A stretch of DNA of 64,000 nucleotides from Actinomycetospora soli (lineage in GTDB: Bacteria; Actinomycetota; Actinomycetes; Mycobacteriales; Pseudonocardiaceae), in assembly GCF_021026295.1 (NCBI RefSeq), contig NZ_JAJNDA010000009.1, forward strand, positions 62,001 to 126,000. The letters are read 5' to 3'. Position numbers and translations under genes: made by a program. Within the stretch, counting starts at the first letter, position 1; the number at the start of each line of letters is the position of its first letter. Below are positions 34,511 to 43,508 of the stretch, one piece after another. The notes under the pieces were generated by a model that saw only the letters and a program-made list of their open reading frames with translations, did not search any database and had not been told where the DNA came from.

Positions 34511-36873
34511 CAGGACACCTTGGCCGCGTCGGCGAGGGCGCGCCAGACCTGCTGCGGCGTCGTCGGCATGTCGAGGTGGGTCACCCCGCGTGCCGCGACC
34601 GCGTCGATCACCGCGTTCACGACGGCGGGGGAGGACCCGATGGCCCCCGACTCGCCGATGCCCTTGACGCCCATCGGATTGGTCGGCGACGGCGTGACCC
34701 GCTGCTCGAGGTCGAAGCCCGGCAGGTCGGAGGCCGCGGGGATGGCGTAGTCGGCCATCGTCGCGGTCGTCGGCTGCCCGGCCTCGTCGTAGGTGGCGTG
34801 CTCGTAGAGCGCCTGCGCGATGCCCTGCGCGATGCCGCCGTGCAGCTGCCCGTCGACGATCGTCGGGTTGACGATCCGCCCGCAGTCGTCGACGGCGACG
34901 AACCGGCGGATCGTCGTGAAGCCGGTCTCGGTGTCCACCTCGACCACGCAGACGTGCGTGCCGAACGGCCACGTGAAGTTCGGCGGGTCGAAGTGGTAGT
35001 CGGCCGTGAGGTTCGGCTCCATGCCCTCGGGCAGATTCGCGGCGAGGGAGGCCGCCCCGGCCACCTCCTGGATGGTCACCGCGGCGTCGGTGCCCCGCAC
35101 CGCGAACCGGCCGTCGGCGAAGTCGAGGTCCTCCTCGGCGGCCTCGAGCAGGTGCGCCGCGATCGTCCGGGCCTTCGAGACCACCTTCTCGGCGGCTCCG
35201 AACACCGCGGTCCCGCCGACGGCGAGGCTGCGCGATCCGTAGGTGTCGCGGCCGAACGGCGCGATCATCGTGTCCGAGTGCAGCACCTCGATGTCGGCGG
35301 GATCGATGCCGAGGGCGTCGGCGGTGATCTGCGCCCACGCCGTCTCGTGGCCCTGGCCGTGCGGGCTGGTGCCGGTGACCACCTCGGCCCGCCCGGCGGT
35401 CGTCATGCGGACGGTCGCGGCCTCCCAGCCGCCGGACTGCAGCCGGACGCCCGCCGCCACCTTGGACGGGGAGAGCCCACCGGACTCGGTGAAGTTGCCG
35501 ATCCCGATGCCCAGCTCGACGTGGTCGCCCCGGCGGCGGCGCTCGGCCTGCTCGGCGCGCAGGGCGTCGTAGTCGACGAGCTCGAGCGCCCGGCGCATGC
35601 AGGGCTCGTAGTCCCCGGAGTCGTAGAGCACCCCGCTCGGCACCGTGCGCGGCTCGGAGAACGCCGGGTGCAGGTTGCGCAGCCGCAGTTCGGCGGGGTC
35701 CATCTCCAGCGCGCGGGCGAGGTCGTCGAGGATGCGCTCGTGGGCGTAGGCCGCCTCCGAGCGGCCCGCGCCGCGGTAGGCGTCGGTCGGGGTGAGGTTG
35801 GTGAACACCCCGCGGCACTCGAAGTCGTAGGCGCCGAAGTCGTAGAGCCCGCAGTAGGTGAACGCGCCGAACACGGCGATGCCGGGCGTGAGCAGCTGCA
35901 GGTAGGCGCCCATGTCGGCGACCAGCCGGATGCGCATGCCGAGGATGCGGCCGTCCTTCGTCGCCCCGACGGTCATGTACTGGACCTGACCGCGCCCGTG
36001 GGTGGTGGCGACGTGGTGCTCGGACCGGGTCTCGGTCCACTTCACCGGCTTCCGCAGCCGCCGCGCGAGGACGAGGGCCAGTGCCTCCTCGGCGTAGACG
36101 TTGAGCTTCGCGCCGAACCCACCGCCGACGTCGGGGGCGACGACGCGGAGCTTGGTGTCGGACACCCCGCAGATCGCCGCGAGGATGTCGCGGACGAAGT
36201 GCGGCACCTGCGTCGCGGTGTGGACGGTGAAGCCGCCGCCGTACGCGTCGGGCGTGACGACCACGGCGCGCGTCTCCATCGGGCTCGGCAGCACGCGCTG
36301 CTGCACGTAGCGGCCCTCGACGACGACGTCGGCCTCGGCGAACGCCGCGTCGACGTCCCCGACGGCGAGCGGCCAGGTGTAGCAGTGGTTGGTGCCGAAC
36401 TGCTCGTGCACCAGTGGCGCGCCCGGCTCCAGCGCGGCCTCCACGTCCACGACGGCGGGCAGCTCGTCGTAGTCGACGACCACCAGTTCGCTCGCGTCGC
36501 GGGCCGCCGTCGGGCTCGTCGCCACGACGACCGCGACGCCGTCCCCGACGTGGTTGACCTCCCCGCGGGCCAGCGGCATGTGCTCGGGCACGAGGATGTC
36601 CTCGGTGACCGGCCACCCCGTCGGGATGCCGGCGACGAACTCGCCGGCGACGTCCTCGCCGGTGAGCACCGCGACCACGCCCGGGTGCTCCCGCGCGGCC
36701 GTGGTGTCGATCCCGGTGATCCGGGCGTGGGCCACGGGGCTGCGGACGATCGCGAGGTGCACGGTGCCGGGCGGGGTGATGTCGTCGGTCCAGGTCCCCC
36801 GACCGGTGAGGAGGGCCTCGTCCTCCCGGCGCGGGAGGCTCTGTCCGACGAAGGGCGATCTGGTCTGGGTCAC
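34510..36873 (-). CDS. Molybdopterin-binding large subunit of a xanthine dehydrogenase/CO dehydrogenase-family hydroxylase
   Basis: 787 residues, full length for CoxL-like subunits. VGQSLPRREDEALLTGRGTW begins the a/b hammerhead domain; APDVGGGFGAKLNVYAEEA and GTSPHGQGHETAWAQI bind the Mo cofactor; GVKGIGESGAIG holds the catalytic Glu. The active-site loop is AYRGAGR, the form II type, not AYxCSFR of true CO dehydrogenase. Such enzymes hydroxylate aldehydes or N-heteroaromatics. The usual FAD and 2Fe-2S subunits are not adjacent, so they must be elsewhere. First gene of the five-gene biotin/oxoprolinase operon. Confidence 0.9.
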   Translation of the reverse strand: MTQTRSPFVGQSLPRREDEALLTGRGTWTDDITPPGTVHLAIVRSPVAHARITGIDTTAAREHPGVVAVLTGEDVAGEFVAGIPTGWPVTEDILVPEHMPLARGEVNHVGDGVAVVVATSPTAARDASELVVVDYDELPAVVDVEAALEPGAPLVHEQFGTNHCYTWPLAVGDVDAAFAEADVVVEGRYVQQRVLPSPMETRAVVVTPDAYGGGFTVHTATQVPHFVRDILAAICGVSDTKLRVVAPDVGGGFGAKLNVYAEEALALVLARRLRKPVKWTETRSEHHVATTHGRGQVQYMTVGATKDGRILGMRIRLVADMGAYLQLLTPGIAVFGAFTYCGLYDFGAYDFECRGVFTNLTPTDAYRGAGRSEAAYAHERILDDLARALEMDPAELRLRNLHPAFSEPRTVPSGVLYDSGDYEPCMRRALELVDYDALRAEQAERRRRGDHVELGIGIGNFTESGGLSPSKVAAGVRLQSGGWEAATVRMTTAGRAEVVTGTSPHGQGHETAWAQITADALGIDPADIEVLHSDTMIAPFGRDTYGSRSLAVGGTAVFGAAEKVVSKARTIAAHLLEAAEEDLDFADGRFAVRGTDAAVTIQEVAGAASLAANLPEGMEPNLTADYHFDPPNFTWPFGTHVCVVEVDTETGFTTIRRFVAVDDCGRIVNPTIVDGQLHGGIAQGIAQALYEHATYDEAGQPTTATMADYAIPAASDLPGFDLEQRVTPSPTNPMGVKGIGESGAIGSSPAVVNAVIDAVAARGVTHLDMPTTPQQVWRALADAAKVS

Positions 36874-36966
36874 GGCACGACTCCCGGGACGGCGTGTCGG
36901 TGGTCTCGATCACACTGACCTGAATGTCGGGATCCGTCCAGCCCTGCCGTCGGGCGCCGCGAGGTG

Positions 36967-37620
36967 CTAGGGGCGGCGCCGCGCGGCGCGCACCCACAGC
37001 CCGCCGACGACCGCCAGGACGACGATCACGACGACGGTGAGGAGCTGGGACACGGCGACGCCGACGCTGACCGGGAGCGCCAGGACCAGGGGCACCCGCA
37101 GCAGCGCCTCGGCGAGCAGCCCGACGCCCCACATCGCCGTCATCCCCCGCAGGGTCCGGCGCACCGCGGGCTCCTCCGCGTAGCGGCGGCGCAGCTCCGT
37201 CGCGCGGGCGGACCCGGTGCTCTCGAGCGCGGCGAGCACGAGCGGCCGCCCGCGGACGAGGCTGACCAGGAAGGCGACGCCCACCACGGCGGTGCCCACG
37301 GAGTCCTTGAGCAGCATCAGCTTCGGGTCGCCGGTCACGAACGAGGCGGCGAGCCCGACCCCGTAGACGCCGAGCATCACCGCCGCGAACGCACTGATCC
37401 GCCGGGCCCGGATCGCGACCGCCGCCATCCGCGCGCCCGCGGCCACGGTCGCGGCGAGCAGGGCGGTGGTGTCGCCGACGCCGAGCGCGTGCAGGCCGTA
37501 GTAGGTGCCCAGCGGCAGGCCGACGTCGAGGAGCAGACCCTGCAGGCCCTGCCGGACGTCGGCCCGGGGCGAGGTGGCGGGGGCCGTGGTGGTCGCGGTG
37601 GTGGTCGCCGTGGTGGTCAT
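36967..37620 (-). CDS. VC0807-family membrane protein
   Basis: 217 residues from ATG 37620 (a GTG at 37629 is also possible). The N-terminus is Thr/Ala-rich. About five to six hydrophobic helices follow, with LGTYYGLHALGV, ISAFAAVMLGVYGVGLAASF, GDPKLMLLKDSVGTAVVGVAF and RPLVLAALESTGSARATELR, the pattern of the VC0807 family of unknown function. Located between the Mo-enzyme operon and htrA, with 93 bp upstream of that operon; no link to either is evident. Confidence 0.75.
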   Translation of the reverse strand: MTTTATTTATTTAPATSPRADVRQGLQGLLLDVGLPLGTYYGLHALGVGDTTALLAATVAAGARMAAVAIRARRISAFAAVMLGVYGVGLAASFVTGDPKLMLLKDSVGTAVVGVAFLVSLVRGRPLVLAALESTGSARATELRRRYAEEPAVRRTLRGMTAMWGVGLLAEALLRVPLVLALPVSVGVAVSQLLTVVVIVVLAVVGGLWVRAARRRP

Positions 37621-37697
37621 GTCGACCACCCTGCGCGGCGGCCGCGGCCGGCACGTCGGCCGCGGGGTGGAGGCGGGGTGGAGATCCTCGCCCGACG

Positions 37698-37745
37698 ACG
37701 AACGGGCCGCCCGTCACGGTCGATCGTGACGGACGGCCCGTTCGT
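37698..37745. terminator. Long hairpin downstream of the HtrA-like gene
   Basis: 21-nt arms at 37698-37718 and 37725-37745 with one G-T position and a 6-nt loop. It begins 15 bp past the protease stop codon and so is placed as that gene's terminator. It also lies upstream of the VC0807 gene. Confidence 0.75.
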
Positions 37746-37759
37746 GGGTCGGACCCGGC

Positions 37760-39217
37760 TCAGCTCGAGGGCGCCCGCTCCGTGCCGAGGGTGACCTGGA
37801 CCTGGCGGGGCGCGGCGTTGCCCGACTGCACGGTCAGCGTCACCTGCGCGCCCGGGTTCTGGGCGCGGACGGCGGCGACGAGGGCGTCACCGTCGTCGAT
37901 GACGCGGTCGTTCACCTTCGTCACCACGTCGCCCTGCGCGAGCCCGGCGCCGGCGGCCGGACCGCCGGGGGTGACGGCGGCGATCGTCGCACCGTTCGCG
38001 TCCGCCCCCTGCTGACCCGACGCGACCTGGACGCCGAGGACCGCCTGCGTGGCGAAGCCCTGCTGCGCGAGCTGGTCGCCGATGCGCTTGGCCTGGTTGA
38101 TCGGGATCGCGAAGCCGAGGCCGATCGAGCCGCCCTGCTGGCCGGAGGAGGAGCCGCCGAGCGTCGCGATCGAGCTCGTGATGCCCACGACGCGACCGTT
38201 CATGTCGACGAGCGCGCCGCCGGAGTTGCCGGGGTTGATCGCGGCGTCGGTCTGGATGGCGTCGGTGACGGTCGCCTGGCCGGAGCCCTCGCCGCCCGCC
38301 ACGACCGGGCGGTTGAGCGCGGAGACGATGCCGCTGGTGACGGTGCCCGAGAGGCCGAGCGGCGACCCGACCGCGACCACGCCCTGCCCGACCTGCAGCT
38401 GCGACGAGTCGCCCAGCTCGACGGGCGTGAGGCCGGAGACGCCGACGGCGCGCACCACGGCGAGGTCGGCGCTCACGGCCGTGCCGACCACCTGGACCTG
38501 CGCGGTCTGCCCGTTCTGGAACACCGCCTCCAGCTGGGGCGCGGCCTGCTGTTGCTGCTGCTGACCACCGCCGAGCAGGCCGCCGAGCCCGCCGAGGCCG
38601 CCCGAGGACTGCTGCTGGGGCCGGCCGGCCTCGAGCACGTGGGCGTTGGTGAGGATGAGGCCGTCGGCGGAGATGACGATCCCGGAGCCCTCACCCGAGG
38701 CGCCCCGCAGCTGCACGACGCTCGGCAGCACCTTCTGCGCCACCGCCTCGACGGAGCCCGCGGCCGCGGGGGCGGCGGACGAGGAGGACTCCGTGGTGCC
38801 GGAGAGCACCGAGGAGCCGCCGGCCGAGGACGCGGCCTCGTAGCCGACGACCCCGCCGATCCCGCCCGCCACGAGCAGGGCGGCGAGAGCGGCCGAGACC
38901 AGCACGAGGGGGCTGCGCCGCTTCCGGCCACCCCCGCCGTCCCCGCCGCCGTAGGACGGCTCCCGAGTGGTCGGCGGCGGCGGGCCGGCGGGCGTCCCCG
39001 GCGTTCCCGACGGCGGGCCGGGCTGCCAGTGCTGGCCCGTCGGCTGGTTCCACGAGCCGGACGGCTGGTCGGCGCGCGGCATCGTCGCGGTGCCGCCCTG
39101 GGCGGGGTCCTCGTAGCGCACGCCGCCGGCAGCGGACCCGTCACGCGGGACAGGGCCGGCGGAGTGGGCGGGTTCGCCGGACTGCGGGGGCCGGGCGAAC
39201 GGGTCCTGGTCGGTCAT
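37760..39217 (-). CDS. HtrA/DegP-like membrane-anchored serine protease with PDZ domain
   Basis: 485 residues from ATG 39217. A Pro/Gly/Gln-rich cytoplasmic region (1-100) leads to one membrane helix (PLVLVSAALAALLVAGGIGG). The trypsin-like domain has His in ILTNAHV, Asp in SADLAVVRAVG, and Ser in NPGNSGGALVD. A PDZ domain follows (VTPGGPAAGAGLAQGDVVTK). A Gln/Gly-rich insert (LLGGGQQQQQQAAP) sits between His and Asp. These proteases degrade or refold damaged envelope proteins; mycobacterial PepD/HtrA are relatives. Confidence 0.92.
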   Translation of the reverse strand: MTDQDPFARPPQSGEPAHSAGPVPRDGSAAGGVRYEDPAQGGTATMPRADQPSGSWNQPTGQHWQPGPPSGTPGTPAGPPPPTTREPSYGGGDGGGGRKRRSPLVLVSAALAALLVAGGIGGVVGYEAASSAGGSSVLSGTTESSSSAAPAAAGSVEAVAQKVLPSVVQLRGASGEGSGIVISADGLILTNAHVLEAGRPQQQSSGGLGGLGGLLGGGQQQQQQAAPQLEAVFQNGQTAQVQVVGTAVSADLAVVRAVGVSGLTPVELGDSSQLQVGQGVVAVGSPLGLSGTVTSGIVSALNRPVVAGGEGSGQATVTDAIQTDAAINPGNSGGALVDMNGRVVGITSSIATLGGSSSGQQGGSIGLGFAIPINQAKRIGDQLAQQGFATQAVLGVQVASGQQGADANGATIAAVTPGGPAAGAGLAQGDVVTKVNDRVIDDGDALVAAVRAQNPGAQVTLTVQSGNAAPRQVQVTLGTERAPSS

Positions 39218-39443
39218 GGAAGCGAGGTTTCCCGCGTCGGCTGTGGAGTCACTGTGGACGAGTCTGCAAAGTTCCTGAGAGACGGACATCACCTCCGCGT
39301 GGAACCGGACACCGGGGCCCACAGCTCGCACACAGGTCTCCTCCAGCCCGCGGACATGCCCGCTGTCGACGCTGATCGGCATGCACAGGGCGATCACAGG
39401 CGAGGCCCACCGATCGTCCACGTCCGACTCCGACGGTGGGGAC

Positions 39444-40697
39444 ATGACCGCAACGCTCGCAGCTGCCCGGGCCCTGCCCCGCCCGGCCGTCGAGGCCGCC
39501 CCCGACACCCCGGTGCTCGACGTCGTCGTGCCCGTCCACAACGAGGAGCGCGACCTCGGCCCCTGCGTCGAACGGCTGCACGCCCACCTCGCGGCCGCCT
39601 TCCCCTACCGGTTCCGCATCACCGTGGCGGACAACGCCTCGACCGACCGCACCCTCGTCGTCGGGAAGGACCTCGCCGCGCAGTACGACGAGGTCCGGAT
39701 CGTCCACCTCGACGAGAAGGGCCGCGGGCGGGCGCTGCGCGCGGTGTGGTCGGCCTCCGACGCGCCGGTGCTGGCCTACATGGACGTCGACCTGTCGACC
39801 GACCTCGCCGCGCTCCTCCCGCTGGTCGCCCCGCTGATCTCCGGGCACTCCGACCTGGCGATCGGCTCGCGCCTGTCCCGCGCCTCGCGCGTGGTCCGCG
39901 GCGCGAAGCGCGAGATCATCTCCCGCTGCTACAACGTGCTCCTGCGCGGCACGCTGCGCGCCCGGTTCTCCGACGCGCAGTGCGGGTTCAAGGCGATCCG
40001 GCGCGACGTGGCGCAGCGGCTGCTCCCGCTCGTCGAGGACACCGGCTGGTTCTTCGACACCGAACTGCTCGTGCTCGCCGAGCGCTCCGGGCTGCGCATC
40101 CACGAGGTGCCGGTGGACTGGGTCGACGACCCCGACTCCCGCGTCGACGTCGTGGCCACCGCCGTCGCGGACCTCAAGGGCGTCGCCCGGGTGGGGAGGG
40201 CGCTCGCGACGGGTGCGCTGCCGGTCGCGCAGCTGCGGCAGGAGTTCGGCCGGGAACCGTTGGGCCGAGCCGACGAGACCGCGGGCGTCGCCCCCGGGAC
40301 CACCGCCCAGATCGTGCGCTTCGCCGCGATCGGCGTCGTCTCGACCCTCGCGTTCCTGCTGCTCTACTCGCTGTTCCGCACCACCCTGCCCGCGCAGGTG
40401 TCGAACCTGCTCGCGCTCGTGATCACCGCGGTCGGCAACACCGCCGCGAACCGCCGGCTCACCTTCGGCATCCGCGGGCGCCGCCACGCGACCCGCAGCC
40501 AGGTCGAGGGACTCGTCGTCTTCGGGCTCGGCCTCGTCCTGACGTCGGGCTCGCTCGCCCTGCTCGACGTCCTCGCCCCCGGCGCCTCGCACGCCGTGGA
40601 GCTGCTCACCCTCGTCATCGCGAACCTCGTCGCGACCCTGCTCCGCTTCGTCGCCTACCGCGCCTGGGTGTTCCACCCGCGCCGCCAGTCCGCCTGA
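39444..40697 (+). CDS. Fused GT2 glycosyltransferase and GtrA flippase-like protein
   Basis: 417 residues from ATG 39444. Residues 30-270 are a dolichyl/polyprenyl-phosphate sugar synthase-like GT2 domain: LDVVVPVHNEERDLGPCV, VADNASTDRTL, AYMDVDLSTDL (DxD), QCGFKAIRRDVA. Residues 295-410 are a four-helix GtrA domain (IVRFAAIGVVSTLAFLLLY, GNTAANRRLTFGIRG, RFVAYRAWVF). It likely makes a polyprenyl-phosphate-linked hexose and helps it cross the membrane. The GT39 transferase gene starts 93 bp downstream and is a natural user of that donor (inference). Confidence 0.9.
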   Translation: MTATLAAARALPRPAVEAAPDTPVLDVVVPVHNEERDLGPCVERLHAHLAAAFPYRFRITVADNASTDRTLVVGKDLAAQYDEVRIVHLDEKGRGRALRAVWSASDAPVLAYMDVDLSTDLAALLPLVAPLISGHSDLAIGSRLSRASRVVRGAKREIISRCYNVLLRGTLRARFSDAQCGFKAIRRDVAQRLLPLVEDTGWFFDTELLVLAERSGLRIHEVPVDWVDDPDSRVDVVATAVADLKGVARVGRALATGALPVAQLRQEFGREPLGRADETAGVAPGTTAQIVRFAAIGVVSTLAFLLLYSLFRTTLPAQVSNLLALVITAVGNTAANRRLTFGIRGRRHATRSQVEGLVVFGLGLVLTSGSLALLDVLAPGASHAVELLTLVIANLVATLLRFVAYRAWVFHPRRQSA

Positions 40698-40790
40698 CGC
40701 CCCTCCCGGTGCAAGCAATGCGTCACCGCGTGCACTGAACGCCAGGAAATCCACACCGTCGATCCGCTCGCCAGGAGCCCGCACCCCGCC

Positions 40791-42848
40791 ATGAGCACCG
40801 TCGCCGACGCGCCCGCGTCGACCGCCCCGCCCGAACCACCCGTCGTCGGGAACACCCCGGCCGATCCGCGCTGGGTCCGGCCCACCTTCTGGGTCCTGCT
40901 CGCCGCCACCGCGGTGACCTACCTGTGGAACCTCGGCGCCTCCGGCTACGCCAACTCGTTCTACGCGGCCGCCGTGCAGGCCGGGACGCAGTCGTGGAAG
41001 GCCTGGCTGTTCGGCGCGCTGGACGCCCCGGGCCTCATCACCGTCGACAAGCCCCCGGCCTCGTTGTGGGTCATGGCGCTGTCGGGGCGGATCTTCGGGT
41101 TCTCGTCGTGGTCGCTGCTCGTGCCGCAGGCGCTGATGGGCGTCGCGTCGGTCGCGTTGGTGTACGTGACGTGTCGACGCTGGTCGGGGCCCCGGACGGC
41201 CCTCGCCGCGGCTGCGCTGCTGGCCTTCATGCCGGTCGCCGCGCTCATGTTCCGGTTCGACAATCCCGACGCGATGCTCGTGCTCTGCATGGTCGCCGCC
41301 GCGGCCGTGACGGTGCGGGCGGTCGACGCGGCCGGCACCCGGGCGGGTACCTGGTGGCTCGTCGCGGCGGGCGCGCTGGTCGGGCTCGGGTTCCTGACGA
41401 AGCAGCTGCAGGTCATGCTCGTCGTCCCCGGTCTCGCCCTCGTGTACGCGGTCGTCGCGCCCACCACGCTGCGACGGCGGATCGGTGACCTGCTGGCCGC
41501 GGGGGTCGCGGTCGTCGTCTCCGCCGGCTGGTACGTCGCGCTCGTCGAGCTGTGGCCCGCGGCCGACCGGCCCTACATCGGCGGGTCGACGGACAACTCC
41601 CTGCTCGAGCTCGCCCTCGGTTACAACGGCTTGGGTCGCATCCTCGGCAACGAGCGCGGTGGCGGTGGCGGTGGCGGTGCCGGGGCCGGGCCGGGCGGGA
41701 TGCCGGGTGGGATGCCGGGTGGGATGCCGGGGGGCGGGATGCCGCCCGGCGGAGGCCCCGGCGGCGGCGGGTTCGGCGGGTCGCCGAGCCCCTGGCGGAT
41801 GCTCACCGCGGAGTTCTCCGGCAACGCGTCCTGGCTGCTGCCGGCCGGGTTCGTGCTGCTCGTGGCCGGTCTGTGGTTCACCCGCCGCGCGCCGCGGACC
41901 GACCGGACCCGCGGGCTGCTGCTCCTCGGCGGCGCGTGGATGCTCGTCCACACCGTCGTCTTCTCCGCGATGAGCGGGATCATCCACCCCTACTACACGG
42001 TTGCGCTCGCCCCCGGCGTCGCCGTCACGGCCGCCGCCGGCGCGTCGGTCCTGTGGCGCGCCCGGGCGTCGCTCGGGGCCCGGATCGTGCTCGCGGTCGT
42101 CGTGCTCGGGACCGCGGTGTGGAGCGCCGTCGTCCTGACCCAGGCGGACGCGCTGTCCTGGCTGCGCTGGGTCGTCGTGGTCGCCGGGGTCCTCGGCGCG
42201 GTCGGGCTGCTGCTGCCGCGGCTGACCGGACGGCGCGTCGGCGCGGTGGCGGTCGCCGTGCTCGCGCTGATCGGGACGGTCGGCGCCTCGACCGCCTTCG
42301 CCGCGGTGACCGCCGCGACGCCGCACCAGGGCTCGATCGTCTCCGCCGGGGCGAACTCCGGGATGGGCGGACCCGGCGGGATGCGACGCGGTGACGACCG
42401 ACGTCCCGGTGGTCAGCGCGGTGGCCCGGAGGGCGAACAGGCCTCGCCGCAGCTCGTCGCGCTGCTGCAGGGCGCCGGCACCCGGTGGGCGGCCGCGACC
42501 ACGGGCGCCATGAGCCAGGCCTCGATCCAGCTCGCCGCGGGCGTGCCGGTGATGGCCCTCGGCGGCTTCAGCGGGAGCGACCCGGCGCCCACGCTCGCCC
42601 AGTTCCAGGAGGACGTCGCGACCGGCCAGGTCCGGTACTTCGTCCAGGGCGGAGGCCCCGGCGGCGGGGGACCGGGTGGTTTCGCGACGCCGGGTGGGGC
42701 CGGTTCCGGCACGGACCGCGCCGACCGCGGTGGGTTCGGCGGCGGCCGCGGTACGAGCGGTGAGATCGCCACGTGGGTCACGACCCACTTCACGAGGATC
42801 GACGTGGGCGGGAGGACCGTCTACGACCTGGGCCGTCCGCTCGCCTGA
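40791..42848 (+). CDS. ArnT/YkcB-like GT39 membrane glycosyltransferase (paralogue)
   Basis: 685 residues and the same plan as the protein at 26662-28746: VTYLWNLGASGYANSFYAAA, ITVDKPPASLWVMAL, SLLVPQALMGVASVALVYV, IGGSTDNSLLELALGYNGLG. A loop after the last motif is almost pure Gly/Met/Pro, made by in-frame copies of a 12-15 nt unit (41695-41745). The external C-terminal domain starts LLQGAGTRWAAATTG. It probably takes a polyprenyl-phosphate sugar from the preceding GT2-GtrA protein and transfers it outside the membrane. One dispersed 14-mer copy lies near its start. Confidence 0.86.
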   Translation: MSTVADAPASTAPPEPPVVGNTPADPRWVRPTFWVLLAATAVTYLWNLGASGYANSFYAAAVQAGTQSWKAWLFGALDAPGLITVDKPPASLWVMALSGRIFGFSSWSLLVPQALMGVASVALVYVTCRRWSGPRTALAAAALLAFMPVAALMFRFDNPDAMLVLCMVAAAAVTVRAVDAAGTRAGTWWLVAAGALVGLGFLTKQLQVMLVVPGLALVYAVVAPTTLRRRIGDLLAAGVAVVVSAGWYVALVELWPAADRPYIGGSTDNSLLELALGYNGLGRILGNERGGGGGGGAGAGPGGMPGGMPGGMPGGGMPPGGGPGGGGFGGSPSPWRMLTAEFSGNASWLLPAGFVLLVAGLWFTRRAPRTDRTRGLLLLGGAWMLVHTVVFSAMSGIIHPYYTVALAPGVAVTAAAGASVLWRARASLGARIVLAVVVLGTAVWSAVVLTQADALSWLRWVVVVAGVLGAVGLLLPRLTGRRVGAVAVAVLALIGTVGASTAFAAVTAATPHQGSIVSAGANSGMGGPGGMRRGDDRRPGGQRGGPEGEQASPQLVALLQGAGTRWAAATTGAMSQASIQLAAGVPVMALGGFSGSDPAPTLAQFQEDVATGQVRYFVQGGGPGGGGPGGFATPGGAGSGTDRADRGGFGGGRGTSGEIATWVTTHFTRIDVGGRTVYDLGRPLA
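40838..40851 (-). repeat. Copy of the dispersed 14-mer
   Basis: Exact copy inside the start of the GT39 paralogue, read there as PPVVGN. Confidence 0.7.
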
Positions 42849-42975
42849 GGGCGTGCGGAGCGGGTCGACGCGGCGGTGTCCTGCCCCCCGGGACACCGTC
42901 GCGTCGGCGTGTCCGGCGCGGATCCCACAGACGGCGCTCAGGCTGCGTCCAGGTCCGCGGCGCAGCATCGCTGCC

Positions 42976-43452
42976 ATGAGGTTCTCGCTGCGGTCCGGGC
43001 GGCACGCCGTTCCCCACCCGCGGACGCCGGAGCCGGTCGTGCGGGAGCCGCATCCCGGCGCACCGCTCCCGGTGTCGCCGGCCCCCGACCCCCGGCTCGA
43101 CGACGATGCCCCCGCGACGGTCGAGGTCGTCGCGTCCCGCTCGACGGCCCGGCTGCTCGGCGAGGTGGCCCCGGCGAGCTGGCGGGTCGTCGCCACCGAG
43201 CGTCCCTCGCACCACCCCTGCGTCGACTTCGTCGTGCTCGTCGAGCCCGACCCCGCCGTCGTGGTCGACGTGATCGAGCGCCAGCCCGGTGCCGAGGTGG
43301 TCGTGCTCCTCGCCCGCCAGGCCCCGACCGAGCGGATCGTGACGATGCTCGACGCCGGCGTCTCGATCTGCCTGCGGGAGAGCCCGGCCCGGCTCGTGGC
43401 GGGCCACATGGTGGCGCGGCGGCGCCGTGGGCGGTCGCCGGTGCGGGGCTGA
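42976..43452 (+). CDS. Unknown protein with degenerate response-regulator receiver-like region
   Basis: 158 residues from ATG 42976. The first 50 are Pro/Arg-rich. Residues 75-145 (VDFVVLVEPDPAVVVDVIE, EVVVLLARQAPTERIVTMLD, AGVSICLRESPARLVAGHM) resemble the last half of a NarL-type receiver domain, but the phosphoacceptor Asp context and the conserved Lys (here Arg in CLRES) are changed, and there is no DNA-binding domain. It is therefore probably not phosphorylated. The match is weak and the function unknown. A hairpin follows 12 bp after the stop. Confidence 0.6.
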   Translation: MRFSLRSGRHAVPHPRTPEPVVREPHPGAPLPVSPAPDPRLDDDAPATVEVVASRSTARLLGEVAPASWRVVATERPSHHPCVDFVVLVEPDPAVVVDVIERQPGAEVVVLLARQAPTERIVTMLDAGVSICLRESPARLVAGHMVARRRRGRSPVRG

Positions 43453-43464
43453 GGCCCGCACGAT

Positions 43465-43508
43465 GTCAGTGGCACGGAGCGCCCTGACGGGCCCGCGGTG
43501 CCACTGAC
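43465..43508. terminator. Hairpin after the receiver-like gene
   Basis: Perfect 11-nt arms (GTCAGTGGCAC at 43465-43475 and its complement at 43498-43508) with a 22-nt loop, directly after the upstream stop and before the Excalibur gene. Confidence 0.6.

Noticed and set aside
34510-36873. Carbon monoxide dehydrogenase large subunit
   Set aside because: The active-site loop is AYRGAGR, not AYxCSFR, and CO dehydrogenase medium and small subunits and accessory genes are missing.
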